Source: Trachythela sp. YZ-2020
Taxonomy: Eukaryota; Cnidaria; Anthozoa; Malacalcyonacea; Clavulariidae
Assembly: GCA_016169945.1 (NCBI GenBank)
Contig: JADLSH010000184.1
Span: 1,054,001-1,118,000 of the forward strand
Direction of reading: 5' to 3'
Length of the DNA stretch: 64,000 nucleotides
Part shown: positions 25,201-53,804 of the stretch, in pieces
Position numbering within the stretch: position 1 is the stretch's first letter
Layout: each line of letters starts with the position of its first letter
Program-made: the position numbers and the translations under genes
Notes under the pieces: model-generated
The model's database searches: none
Seen by the model: the letters and a program-made list of their open reading frames with translations, nothing else
What the model was told of the DNA's origin: nothing

Positions 25201-28200
25201 TGCTGCCGTTTATGTTTAAATATTTGTGATGTGACTCACGTCAAAAAGTTATTTAGACACGCGAACGCGAATATTCTAAAACTCGCTGAAGATTGTCTGG
25301 GCGATTCTCTCGTACGAGACCCAAATCTGCCTCAAAATATCTGCAGACCTTGCCAGAGACGGCTCTCTCTAATTATAAAACTTTTAAAGAGTTAATCTCG
25401 AAAAGCCAAAACGTTTTAAAATCGCAATCGAGAGCGAAAAGATGCTCCGAGCCGTCGCCTTCAATATTGCCAACAGCAAAGAGGGTCCAACAACAAGCAA
25501 CTTCAAGTCGACGATCCCTTTCATTTTCCTCAAAAGAAAATACGGTAAGTTTGGGAAATTATGGTTTATTAGATGTACTGTACATTTTTTAGTTTAATCC
25601 TTTCTGTAAACTCGCTATGCGTTAAAGTAAAAAGTGCGTGCAGAGCCAGAGTAGACTTGGAAAATATAAATATGCTTGCAAAGCGTTTCGTTAGGCTTTG
25701 TTTGTTTTTACCATATGTCACCGTGGGTCTTTTTATTTTAAGTTTGCGGGTTTTGATAATTAGATACACTCGTATATACAAGTGTTAACTCATCATATCA
25801 AACGGAAGCGGCCATATAATAGACGCAAATTGGCTTTAATGCTTTTACGACAACTTCGTCCGCAATAAAAACAAATCGCATTTTACCAAATCCTTTGTAT
25901 TAAATAAACCTGATTTCATGTACATTTGTCATGCCTTATTGTATTTTCGTACATCAAATTATGTGTTAAAATGTCCAGTAAAAGGAAAAACAAAATTAAA
26001 CCAGCTACCTGAATTGGACGAGATGAAGTAAAATTGTTGTACCTAACTTTTGTAATTGAATTGCCAAGCAATTCTTTCAAATTAGTCCCAATAACTATAT
26101 CGAATGCTTTGGCTCTAAGATTAAAAAGTTATGATGATAAATGGTCGTAAATTGATACTTTACATTAGCTAATTGATTTATTTTTTCGGCTTTGTTTTTA
26201 GCCAACCGCTTCAACTGATGCACTACGTGACAGCGCTTTAGAAAACTTCGAAAAGTCGAAAGAAAAAGTTACCTCAAAGATGCAGGAAGAACTAAAATAT
26301 GTCGCTCAGAGAAACACCAACTCCGTTTTGAGAAAAAGGGACTTTGAGGCTTTATCGAAGGTTAACTTTAAAGAGATTATTGAAGAAATGAATCGGTTTA
26401 GAACTGCTTCACCTGATTGCCTTTGTTCGAAGAGATTCCTTTCATGAAGCAGTGTTGGGAGCAATTGGTAAATTAAAGATTTACCGTATCCAGTCGGTAA
26501 AACAGCGACAGTATCTCTCCTATTAAAAAGCGCCTCCAAACACTTTGCTTGTTTTGGCTTAAGATTTATATTGCTATATAAAGCACTTTTGTTTACAGTG
26601 GAATGAAGACAAGACAAAAACATGTCCTCTTTGTTTGGATTTAGATCGCAATAATGGCGTCTGAATAACCTACTCGCACCTGCGAACAGGCTGGGAAGAA
26701 AACTAGAAATCACTACCACCCCCCTTAGTAATATAAATTGTTTGGGTTCACGTGACCAGCTCATACCAGGGTATTTGGCTCGGGGGGAGCAAATGCCCTG
26801 GGTACGAGGATGGACCTAATCAACTGGCCTAAAATTTTGTGTTTTCATGTTGTAGCTGGTGTTTGAAGCCATGCTTGGCAAACCATCTTACTCCGATATT
26901 GCCATTGATGACGTCTTTATAGACGATGGAAGTTGTGGTAAGTGAGATTAAAAATGAATTTTCTTCGACATTCTCACAGTTATTTTCATTCTCTTATTGG
27001 TGGAGGCAGATTATTGGTAGATAGGCAAGTAATATCATCTGGTGTAAGGGTATAAGGAAACCACTGTGGATTGGAAGCGTATGATCGTACACTGTGTGTG
27101 AGAGATTTTGTCCTATAGTTTTACTCTACCATGCAAATAAGCACGCAAGGTTTTCTCCGGGGGCTCAGAGATATCACCCTTACCGAATCTAGTTTAGACA
27201 TGCAGAGCTGATAGAGCTAGCCTGCAGTTTAAATGAAGTTTGTCTATTTTAATGTAATTTAGTATAGTTTTCACAACTTGTATAATGCAAATAATTAATT
27301 ATCCTCGATATTTGATGTATTTTGCTATTTTTCAGATTGCAAAGACGAGTACATGGTGTGTAAATATTGGCAAAAGGGTGGTTACTGTAAAAAGGCGTTC
27401 CTTTACATGTATATGTTCTGTCAAAAATCATGCAATTTCTGTGGTAAGCATTGAACAACAACAGTATTATATCTTTCTAAACTGATTAACTAACTTTATT
27501 TATGCTGGATTGCTCCATCAGTTCTAAACTATTCTTCATAGAGGTACAATAAGGGACGTCTTTTAATGTTCCCTGCTCCTAGACACGCAAAAATCTCGCA
27601 TCTTGTAACAAGTCTGCCAACAAGCCGTCAACAAGTTGTCACCGCACTGCTTGTCCCAAGTTCTCAACAAGTATGGAACAACTTGTTAACAAATTGCAAC
27701 AAGCTTGATGGCATTATCAGACTTGTTACAAGGTTGTTCCAACAAGTCCGTTACATGCTTGATATAACAATATTGTTACAACCTTGAGTTGTCAACCTTG
27801 TAACATTCCTGTTGTATCATGGCTGTGACAGACCTGTTAGAACAACCTTGTAACAGGTCTGATAATGCCATCAAGCTTGTTACAAGTTGTTAACAGCTTG
27901 TTCCAAACTTGTTACAACAACTGGGAACAAGCAGTGCGAAGACAACTTGTTGACAGCTTGTGAACAGATTTGTAACAACTTGTTTGCAGACTTGTTACAA
28001 TTTGTGCGTTTTTTCGCGTGTATAGAAGGGGGAATCTAAACTAAAAGTCCAGCAAGGGCTAACCCGTATTGGGCCAGTTCTAATGACAGCGAGAAACCGA
28101 AGTGTTTCCCGAGAAAACCTGCGGTGTTTGATAGAGTAAAACAGAAAGTACTATTTTCTGATAGGATTGAGGCGAAATTGCAATCATGAGACGGTATAAT

Positions 28201-29066
28201 TTATATTTCAGGAATCAAATCCAAATGCATTTACCACTGTGCAACCAGTAGTTAAAGGTTACTTCACGTTATTTCAATTTAGGCTGTCAAGATGATCCTG
28301 CGTGGAATTGTAAGAGATGGTCTCTGAAAGAATGTCAGAAGAACCCAATGTGGATGGAAGCCCATTGTCCGGTGACATGTCGTGTTTGCGGTGAGTAATG
28401 AAAACCAATCTATGGCTTAATCTTCTCGACTTTGAAGCCGGGAAGTCGTGTGTTAAGCTCGGACGTGATCCTATTACCTTCACCTCATAAAAAGAAAGCT
28501 TCTATCGGTGCATGGCAATATTCTAAAGATATTTTGTCCAATATTTGATATTTGTCCAATGTAATTACTATACTACGATAATCTGCCGTAGTTTGAATCT
28601 GAACTGTCTGAAAATGATCAAAACTCATGGACAAAACATGCAGTTAATAAAATTGATCGCAATCTTAGGAAAACACATTCAATCAACTTCATTAGCCTCT
28701 CGCCCCCTCTCCCCCATCCATGCAATGTTGCTGTTATTTTCCGCACACACGGGGAAAGGGGCATATTTTAGGTAAGATACAGGAATTATAGTACAATATG
28801 AACTCTGACAGACACACCTTCGAATTGTATTAACAAGTTATGTCCACAATTGTAGTGGGACCTTCGTTCGAAAAGTCCATTTTAAATCTCATTCTGGTAG
28901 TTCAGGTTAAAATTGAGGCAGTAAAATAGTTTCATTTCTTCCACTATATATAGGTTGTTACGATAAAAACATCTGGTGTCATTTTTGGAAACATTTGGGG
29001 CAATGCAAAATAAATCCTGGTTACATGAAAATAAACTGCCGTAAAGCTTGCGAATTTTGCAAATGA
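18243..29066 (+). CDS. Secreted astacin metalloprotease with 2 TSP1, MAM and 3 ShKT domains
   Basis: Fifteen exons, 717 aa: 18243-18369, 18967-19092, 19630-19833, 20024-20141, 20477-20589, 20850-20921, 21009-21230, 21726-21899, 22924-23103, 23298-23444, 23780-24039, 26856-26937, 27336-27443, 28283-28390, 28954-29066. Signal peptide at ~1-28. The pro-region carries FEGDIVLDP, the astacin aspartate-switch motif. The catalytic domain (~140-327) has HEMLHAVGFYHEQSR (all zinc ligands and the catalytic Glu), the Met-turn SVMHYG with its Tyr, and the four disulfide Cys. Two TSP1 modules follow (328-445), then MAM (446-608, ending SDIAIDDVF) and three ShKT modules (609-717). Astacins cleave extracellular proteins; in cnidarians such enzymes are known both in development and in venom, and the sequence does not decide which. 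Polyadenylation signal AATAAA at 29289. The neighbour at 30888 is a tandem paralogue. The intron inside the MAM domain carries a 1.9-kb transposon. Confidence 0.92.
18660..18850 (+). mobile_element. Composite tRNA-headed element, forward, partial
   Basis: Head remnant (gcgaccgggttcgaaattat), body (ctcagtcgcatgtgagaaga, gtgcttccagtttgcctct) and the start of one tail unit (ttcctcctgtagtggcactg). It lies in intron 1 of the first astacin gene. Confidence 0.75.
20206..20430. repeat. TTGTTACAAC-type lattice repeat, copy 1
   Basis: Degenerate, self-complementary runs of cttgttgacaacttgctac. The start (cacacgtaagaacgcacaag) and the stretch gcagacttgtaccaatgctg are shared with the copies at 37605 and 41050. 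It sits directly upstream of the exon with the zinc-binding motif. Confidence 0.75.
20605..20830. repeat. TTGTTACAAC-type lattice repeat, copy 2
   Basis: Same family as the 20206 copy, on the other side of the HExxH exon (20477-20589). It ends ggtgcgtgtgtaa, the inverse of the start of copy 1. The exon is therefore bracketed by two opposed copies 15-50 bp from its splice sites. Confidence 0.7.
23447..23740 (-). mobile_element. Composite tRNA-headed element with a nested foldback (23494-23611)
   Basis: Tail (taactaactgcatttatac, tggatatttctat) and an inverse head (accactgtgtcaccaacact) flank a 118-bp palindromic element. Its arms gtgtttgtagatcgaatatt/cgaacga and their inverse end at 23611. 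The nesting dates the foldback as younger. Confidence 0.7.
25126..26447 (+). pseudogene. Transposon-borne zinc-finger-like ORF (two exons, frameshifted)
   Basis: Exon 1 (25126-25544) encodes CRLC ... CRPCQRRL, two CxxC pairs about 50 residues apart, resembling a ZAD-type or treble-clef finger. The frame then shifts by one base near 25375: the downstream frame NYKTFKELISKSQ is open to a donor at 25545. Exon 2 (26202-26447, acceptor tttttag) continues in phase with a charged helix (SALENFEKSKEKV...). The break makes it non-functional as it stands. It may be the DNA-binding or accessory protein of the mobile element. Confidence 0.6.
26306..26764 (-). pseudogene. Truncated RecQ/DEAD-like helicase fragment in the transposon
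   Basis: The minus-strand frame encodes LKPKQAKCLEALF followed by LPTGYGKSLIYQLLP (Walker A at about 26500-26477), matching the Q motif and motif I of RecQ-type superfamily 2 helicases. Motifs II-VI are absent because the frame ends within ~60 residues. It overlaps the 3' part of the plus-strand ORF. Function is lost; it is evidence that the parent element carried a helicase gene. Confidence 0.65.
27000..27250 (+). mobile_element. Diverged composite tRNA-headed element
   Basis: Body and tail fragments (gttttctccgggggctcag, gagctgatagagctagcctg) in forward orientation with a poorly preserved head. It lies between the MAM and first ShKT exons. Confidence 0.55.
27487..28260 (-). mobile_element. 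Composite tRNA-headed element split by a foldback
   Basis: A tail unit (27487-27580), then a 439-bp foldback (27582-28020), then the rest of the tail, body (gaaaacctgcggtgtttgat) and inverse head (caggaatcaaatccaaatgc, accactgtgcaaccagta) to ~28260. Confidence 0.75.
27582..28020. mobile_element. Large foldback of the TTGTTACAAC lattice family with TA flanks
   Basis: Ends gacacgcaaaaatctcgcat/cttgtaacaagtctgc and the inverse (gcagacttgttacaatttgt/gcgttttttcgcgtg) with TA on both sides. The interior is built of self-complementary gttacaac blocks, so the whole 439 bp could fold on itself. This copy appears complete and defines the boundaries of the family. Confidence 0.75.
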
Positions 29067-29444
29067 AACAGGTAACGAGGTATATATGATACAGTCGTCC
29101 ATCGTCAACAGTAGGATGTGCGTGTGAGACACGTGCCCGAGTCGTGGTGGCCGCGCAATGCAACATGTCGAGTTGCTTGGTACAAGCTTTACAAACCAAA
29201 CGTTTTGAAAAATATATAAACCGTTCATGGTTTTAAGTTTCAACAAACCAAAAAAGTAAACTGAATTAAACTTTGTAAACTATAGATAAATAAACAATAT
29301 GAACAAAACTAAAATCCATATTTAATATGGTATATTATGTAATATTTTTAAAGAAAACTGTAGTCGTAATAACGGTAGAATATAGTTAACACAAAAATTA
29401 AATACAGTAGGAAAATGTTATGATTAAAATCGGTGGATTTTAAT

Positions 29445-29620
29445 ACTTCGGTGACGCAGTCGTCAGAGCGCATTTCGGCCTCTAAGATCGTGGATTCGAT
29501 TCTCGCAACGGATTCAAGATATTAATGTGAAAAAGAGTCGGTCAAAGCTCTGCCTAAAACAGTGAACTCTACATGGACTGGAACGCTAACTCCAACGATC
29601 AAGTCCTGTGATTGGATGAA
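29445..29620 (+). mobile_element. tRNA-derived SINE (second family)
   Basis: A-box-like cttcggtgacgcagtcgtc and B-box-like gtggattcgattctcgc at the expected ~35-bp spacing, followed by a tail (gtgaaaaagagtcggtcaa) shared with the copy at 35796. The non-tRNA 3' part excludes a real tRNA gene. Confidence 0.75.
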
Positions 29621-30235
29621 GCCAATTTGAAGCGAAAAGCGGGAACCGCGCGGGGAAAATGCACTTTCAAAAAGACTAGAGAGAGTTTCGAGGAGTAGAA
29701 AATTCAGTTATTGAGCAAAAATTCGTTTTTCATCCGAAGGCTTCAATTTAAAATAACTGATTATTTAAATAACTGTTCCTGGTTTTCTGTATAGATCTCA
29801 CTGTTCTACACTTAGTTCCAGCAAAAATTCGAGGGGTACCAGTTTTGTAGGGGTGCCGAAGCAAACTTAGTTTTTCAACTTCGAAAAAAGTTTCTTTAAA
29901 ACATTTCGACGGTCCCAAAACTTGTTTTGTACTAACGTCCTGCAGGTAGTGAAGTCTATTTTGAGCTTTTAGTCATTGCTGTAACTACTGTAGAACGTAA
30001 GTAAATCCATGTTTCCCAAGTGGTGTTTTTTCGGCTCCATACGTCCATGGCGGCCATCACGAGTGGCTTCAAAGATGGCGGCCAAGTTATCGTTCCAATC
30101 TCCTTAGAGTTCACTAGCCTAAAATCAATCACGGCGAGCAAAGGGCCAGGAACTATAGTTGCAGAATATAAATCCATTTTTCTGTACTTAATCGCTTCTT
30201 TCTTTCTTTCTTTCTTTATGTTTCCTTTATTGCCG

Positions 30236-30508
30236 ATAAACGATGAAACAGCAATTTGGAACAAAATATCTTAGGGGCACCAAACAATTCGCTTAACAAC
30301 TGACAAAGTACAAACGATTAAACAGCAATTGGAAAAATGAAATCGTAAAAAAATTCTCACTGACAGCTGACAATTGGCTTGAATATTTTAGCTCATAAGT
30401 GGCAAAATATCTTAACGACTGATAGCTGACAAACGATGAAACAGTAATTTGGAAATGACATCTTAAAAAAATCTTACTGACAGGTGACAATTGGCTTGAA
30501 TTTTAGCT
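30236..30508 (+). repeat. Imperfect tandem duplication (~100-bp unit, 2-3 copies)
   Basis: The words acgatgaaacagcaatttgg, ctgacagctgacaattggct and tgaatattttagc recur in order. The copies have diverged with small indels. Confidence 0.6.
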
Positions 30509-30887
30509 AAAAAATGAAAAACCTCCATATTTAGACACAGTCATATTAGCTAAACCTCGTTATCTGAAATGTAGGGCCAGTGCAGTGTATATATAGGTAG
30601 TATTCTACAATAAGGGCGTCGTGGTTTGTATCTCAACTATTATAGTAGTACAACGCTCGAAACATCGAAACAAAAATCCGTCATTTCACATTTCGCGGGA
30701 ACAAATATTTGCAATTCACGGCTCACGAAAATACCCTTTATCACCCTCTACATATAACCTGCCCAATCCAACACCACTTGTCAGCCTAATCAATCAACTT
30801 CAAAGGTATTTAACAGGTAGCTTTTACGAACAAAAAGCTTTAAAATTAAGCCACAATATATGGCTATATTGCCGGAGATGAGTAAAA

Positions 30888-42121
<11,234 letters not shown>

Positions 42122-43339
42122 CATTTGTTGGACCTTGTACATTGTATGAATCACAATTCTCCAAAGTCCCATAACGAATGCGTTAAAATGGAGTTACATA
42201 ACATGTGAAACACCTAGTCCTAAAATTATTATAAAGTCAGTCAATTCTATAAAGTATAATAATAATATGCAATATATAGAATAAAGGATAGCTTTTAACT
42301 AATCAAAAGTGCTTTAAGGGTTAAGATTAATGAAATTTCTGTTTAAAACTTTCTAATTAGCTATATTGAATCTGCAATCTTGTAAATGAAATAAGAATTA
42401 AACAAATATTATACCAACAATGTTAAAAATAGATAAAATGAATAAATAACAATGTTCATTGAAAATAGATAAAAGAATGCAACTTCGAAATACTGTGTTC
42501 ATAACATCAATGCATATTCATCCTCGTTCCCAGGGCTTCTATGCTTTACTGAAAGCCCAGACATACGCCCGCATAGCATTGACCACCTGAGCCTATCCTG
42601 CTGAGAAATGCATGCATAAAACCATATTTTTGCCCCAAAGAAGGACTTGGAAACGAAGGCTGAACTCAGCCTACTAAGCTGGCTACAACCTCGATCCAGG
42701 CCATTCTTCGCGCGGTTTGCAAAAGCCGTCAAAATATCAAGATGCTAGACATCGACGAAAATTGAGATAGTTTTGTAGAATATAGATTGAATAAAATGGC
42801 CTTACACGCGATTGTACAGCTATTTGGAACTTGGAACTTAATATATGCTGTATATACTGTCTAATACTGGAAGATGTCTATATCTTGGGAAGCGTCTTTT
42901 GGGATACTGAGCCCTGTTTCTTTCGCCTGTCGCAATTTTATTGTGTCAAAACTATTGAATATATATGGCAAATAAATAGATAAATAGACACTGCAAATTT
43001 AATCTTAACTACATCTCAAATACTTATATTTCCTAAACTCTAAAACGAGACGATGTTGTTTGCCGTCGCCGTCGGATTAAGACATATCTTTATTATCTAA
43101 TTCAGGGTGGACAATTAAGCAAGACAATACAACAACCAACCGTGATTTTCACTTTTTAAACCTCCAACCGGGCCGAATCAAATAAAATTAAACACATAAA
43201 ATGTTTTCCTTATTTGTTATAAATGGTTCTATTTTTGTTCTTCTATTTTTGTCCTTTTTCTACTTTTAGTTTTCCATATTATTTTGAAATGTGATCATAT
43301 AATGTGAAATGACATTACGTTTTGAGAGTGCCACTTATC
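42122..43339. other. Intergenic region before the protease-less paralogue
   Basis: 3' flank of the second astacin gene with AATAAA at 42280, a degraded MITE of the CCTCGTACCC family (about 42519-42660, left end tcctcgttcccagggcttct), then AT-rich sequence. No ORF of substance. Confidence 0.6.
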
Positions 43340-51593
<8,254 letters not shown>

Positions 51594-53804
51594 ACTGCAC
51601 TCCAGTGTCTGTATAAGAGTCGTACATCAGTGGAGCATAAAGGAAAATAGATCTTACTGGGAGGTGGTCAACAGGGAAATGGTGATATGGGAGGGGAGTC
51701 TGAGGTCCTACCCCCTAAAATTCGTATTCATTTCGAGCCTCTACAGGGGTTTGACTCCTTGCATTACTAGTTTAGACTTACTATATTACATCTATATAGA
51801 CAGACTGATTTTTCAGGAGTATAATATATATGTTGTAAATAGTCAGTGAAAACATTTTTAAGCCAAATTTAATTTATGAATATCTGAAACCACTACCTTA
51901 ACCTATTTACAAGGAAATTTTTCAGAGGTTTTGGTAAGCTTTAGACATGGAATTACATTCCTAAAACAAGGTTCGGTTATGGGAAAATCAAAATTCTCTT
52001 CTGAACACTTCTTTCCTTTCATGCCAAAATATTGCAGACCAAAGGGAGTAAGGGACCTTCACTGGGAAGGGAAGTTTTTATTTATTTAATTAATTAATTA
52101 ATTTACTTATTAAGCTTCGCCAATAATACAAACAAACAAAGAAAACAATTTACATCATTCTAATTCTAATGATTTTTTATTGCCTAATGATAAAGCATTA
52201 TACATAGGGCGCCGCTCTTCGCGAAAAAAGGCGAAGTGTTTTAATGAAATCATTTACTCAGTAACTCTAACCCCACTGTTTGGACGATAACTTAAGTTCT
52301 CAGATTCTCTTACTTCGCTCCAGTAACGTACGACGCGCAGTGGCATCTGCCCCGCAAGTCACCCCTAAATCCTTGAATAACCTCTGCGCAGCAGGTGTCC
52401 AATCAAATTCCAGTATTTGTATAAGTCTTAACGCGCTCAGACGCAAATCATTAGATGCGATGCAAATAGCACATTCAAGCTCTGGAACTGCGTCTGTTTG
52501 TTTCGGGTCGTCGGCATTATTTGGCAGAATGTGCGCGTTCAGAAAGCAGCCACTGTATATGTATATGCGTACATTATTATTGCGGGTAAGTACAAAAGGC
52601 GCAAAGTCTAGTAACATTTGTAAAGTAACAGGAATATATAATGAATTTCTGTTGAGTGTCTATGATAGTCGTGTATAAAATCATGTATAAAATCTTATAC
52701 ATGTAGAAAGTAGGACAGATAGATATATATATATGTCTTCAATATAAGTACTGATACAGTCTTATATAGTGATGGTATATTAGTCTATATCATTTTCTAT
52801 TTCTAATTGTACCGATATTATTTTTAATTATTTAAGCGATGTTTGTACTTCCGGCGGTATAGACGGATAGTTATTGACCAATATGTATATTATGTATATT
52901 ATATAAAAATAGGTACGCTGTGGCGTCCATGGGTCTACTTACATAGTAGCGGTAAATGATCTGAAATAATGGGCAGTTGATGGTAATAGAAATAATGGTA
53001 TCAGAAATTAACTCATTCAATGTCTCGGAATACTTTAACCACTGTAAGAAAATCTGCCGGTAGAAACTATGTCATGTTGTTGCATTACCAATGTGATAGG
53101 ATTGACAAACATTTACTGACAAATATCAGTATTTTTGTTTTGCAAGTTTCTCCATTGAAATGGCACGTACAATACAGCTTGTAAATTGCCGCTTGTAAAA
53201 CAATTAATTCGGAGTGACAATTACACCTCCAGCTATAAATCTGGATAAAATATCCCTGTTTAAAAACATGTGGTTCAGCACGAACAGACATATTAAATTG
53301 TCTGACGATTTTGGCATTAGAACTTGTGTAAAATATTTAAGATAAGGTACCAGAGTTGCAAAAATCCTGCGGGTATGTGGTACCACCTGTGAGGAAGGTT
53401 TACTGGCATTGAAGAAGGTTGAAAGTGAAACACTGAATAAAATATTGCCGAGCAGTAAGTACTAGACCAGTCAGGCTAGTATTAGTAGCAACAGTCAGCA
53501 CTCAGTCAGACTAGCAGTACTGCAATGGCCAACTGGCAAACCTACCCAGGCAAAAGCGTGCATGTTGGAAAACCCAAAATCCTACCCGCAGGATGGTTGA
53601 AAACATTTTGCAACTCTACTTTGAGAGGCTGTACATCGCCATCGTATATATTGATCAATTTTAAATTGTGATTAGTACTAGCATTGAACTCTTTCATACA
53701 GCTAAGGTTTTTGCCACTGATGAATAAATTCCTTGGTGTGTGACTTCATCAAAATTAAACTAAATTATATATATTAATAAGTGTTTTACTTGAACATTTT
53801 GCAG
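51594..53804. other. Intergenic region between the TSP1-MAM-ShKT and amnionless genes
   Basis: Contains a TTAA-rich run (~52083-52115), one isolated GC-richer open frame on the minus strand (52300-52617), and otherwise AT-rich sequence. The missing first (signal-peptide) exon of the amnionless gene should lie in this region or its 5' UTR, but I could not identify it. Confidence 0.55.
52300..52617 (-). other. Isolated 105-codon open frame, possible 3' exon or gene remnant
   Basis: The minus-strand frame is uninterrupted, has mixed amino-acid composition with Cys, Trp and Pro, and a base composition richer in G+C than its flanks, unlike the surrounding shadow frames. A possible acceptor (tactag) lies near its start. 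I recognise no domain. No companion exon to the right could be joined with confidence. It may be a retrocopy fragment, the last exon of an unseen gene, or chance. Confidence 0.3.

Larger units (their letters stand above)
24929..26812. mobile_element. 1.88-kb DNA transposon of the CCTCGTACCC family
   Basis: Terminal inverted repeats of ~60 bp begin catcctcgtacccagggcat and end with the exact inverse. GACCTAATC flanks both sides (24920-24928 and 26813-26821), a target duplication of 8-9 bp. The body holds a two-exon plus-strand ORF with a frameshift and, on the minus strand, a truncated helicase-like ORF. It is inserted in the phase-0 intron that splits the MAM domain of the first astacin gene. 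Smaller relatives with the same ends lie at 34733, 42519 and 44267. Superfamily not assigned; an 8-bp duplication fits hAT, P or Zisupton-like groups. Confidence 0.85.
29067..30887. other. Intergenic region between the two astacin genes
   Basis: 3' UTR and AATAAA of the upstream gene (29289), a tRNA-derived SINE (29445-29620), a locally duplicated ~100-bp block (30236-30508), and the promoter side of the next gene. A TATATATAG at about 30581-30589 could be a TATA box, ~300 bp before the start codon at 30888. No supported ORF. Confidence 0.6.

Noticed and set aside
29455..29520. Possible tRNA gene (A and B boxes)
   Set aside because: No acceptor-stem pairing, and the downstream sequence is shared with 35796, so it is a SINE.
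30020..30275. 84-codon frame beginning MVFFRLHTSMAAITS
   Set aside because: No domain, no splice partners, overlaps low-complexity TTTC runs; treated as chance.
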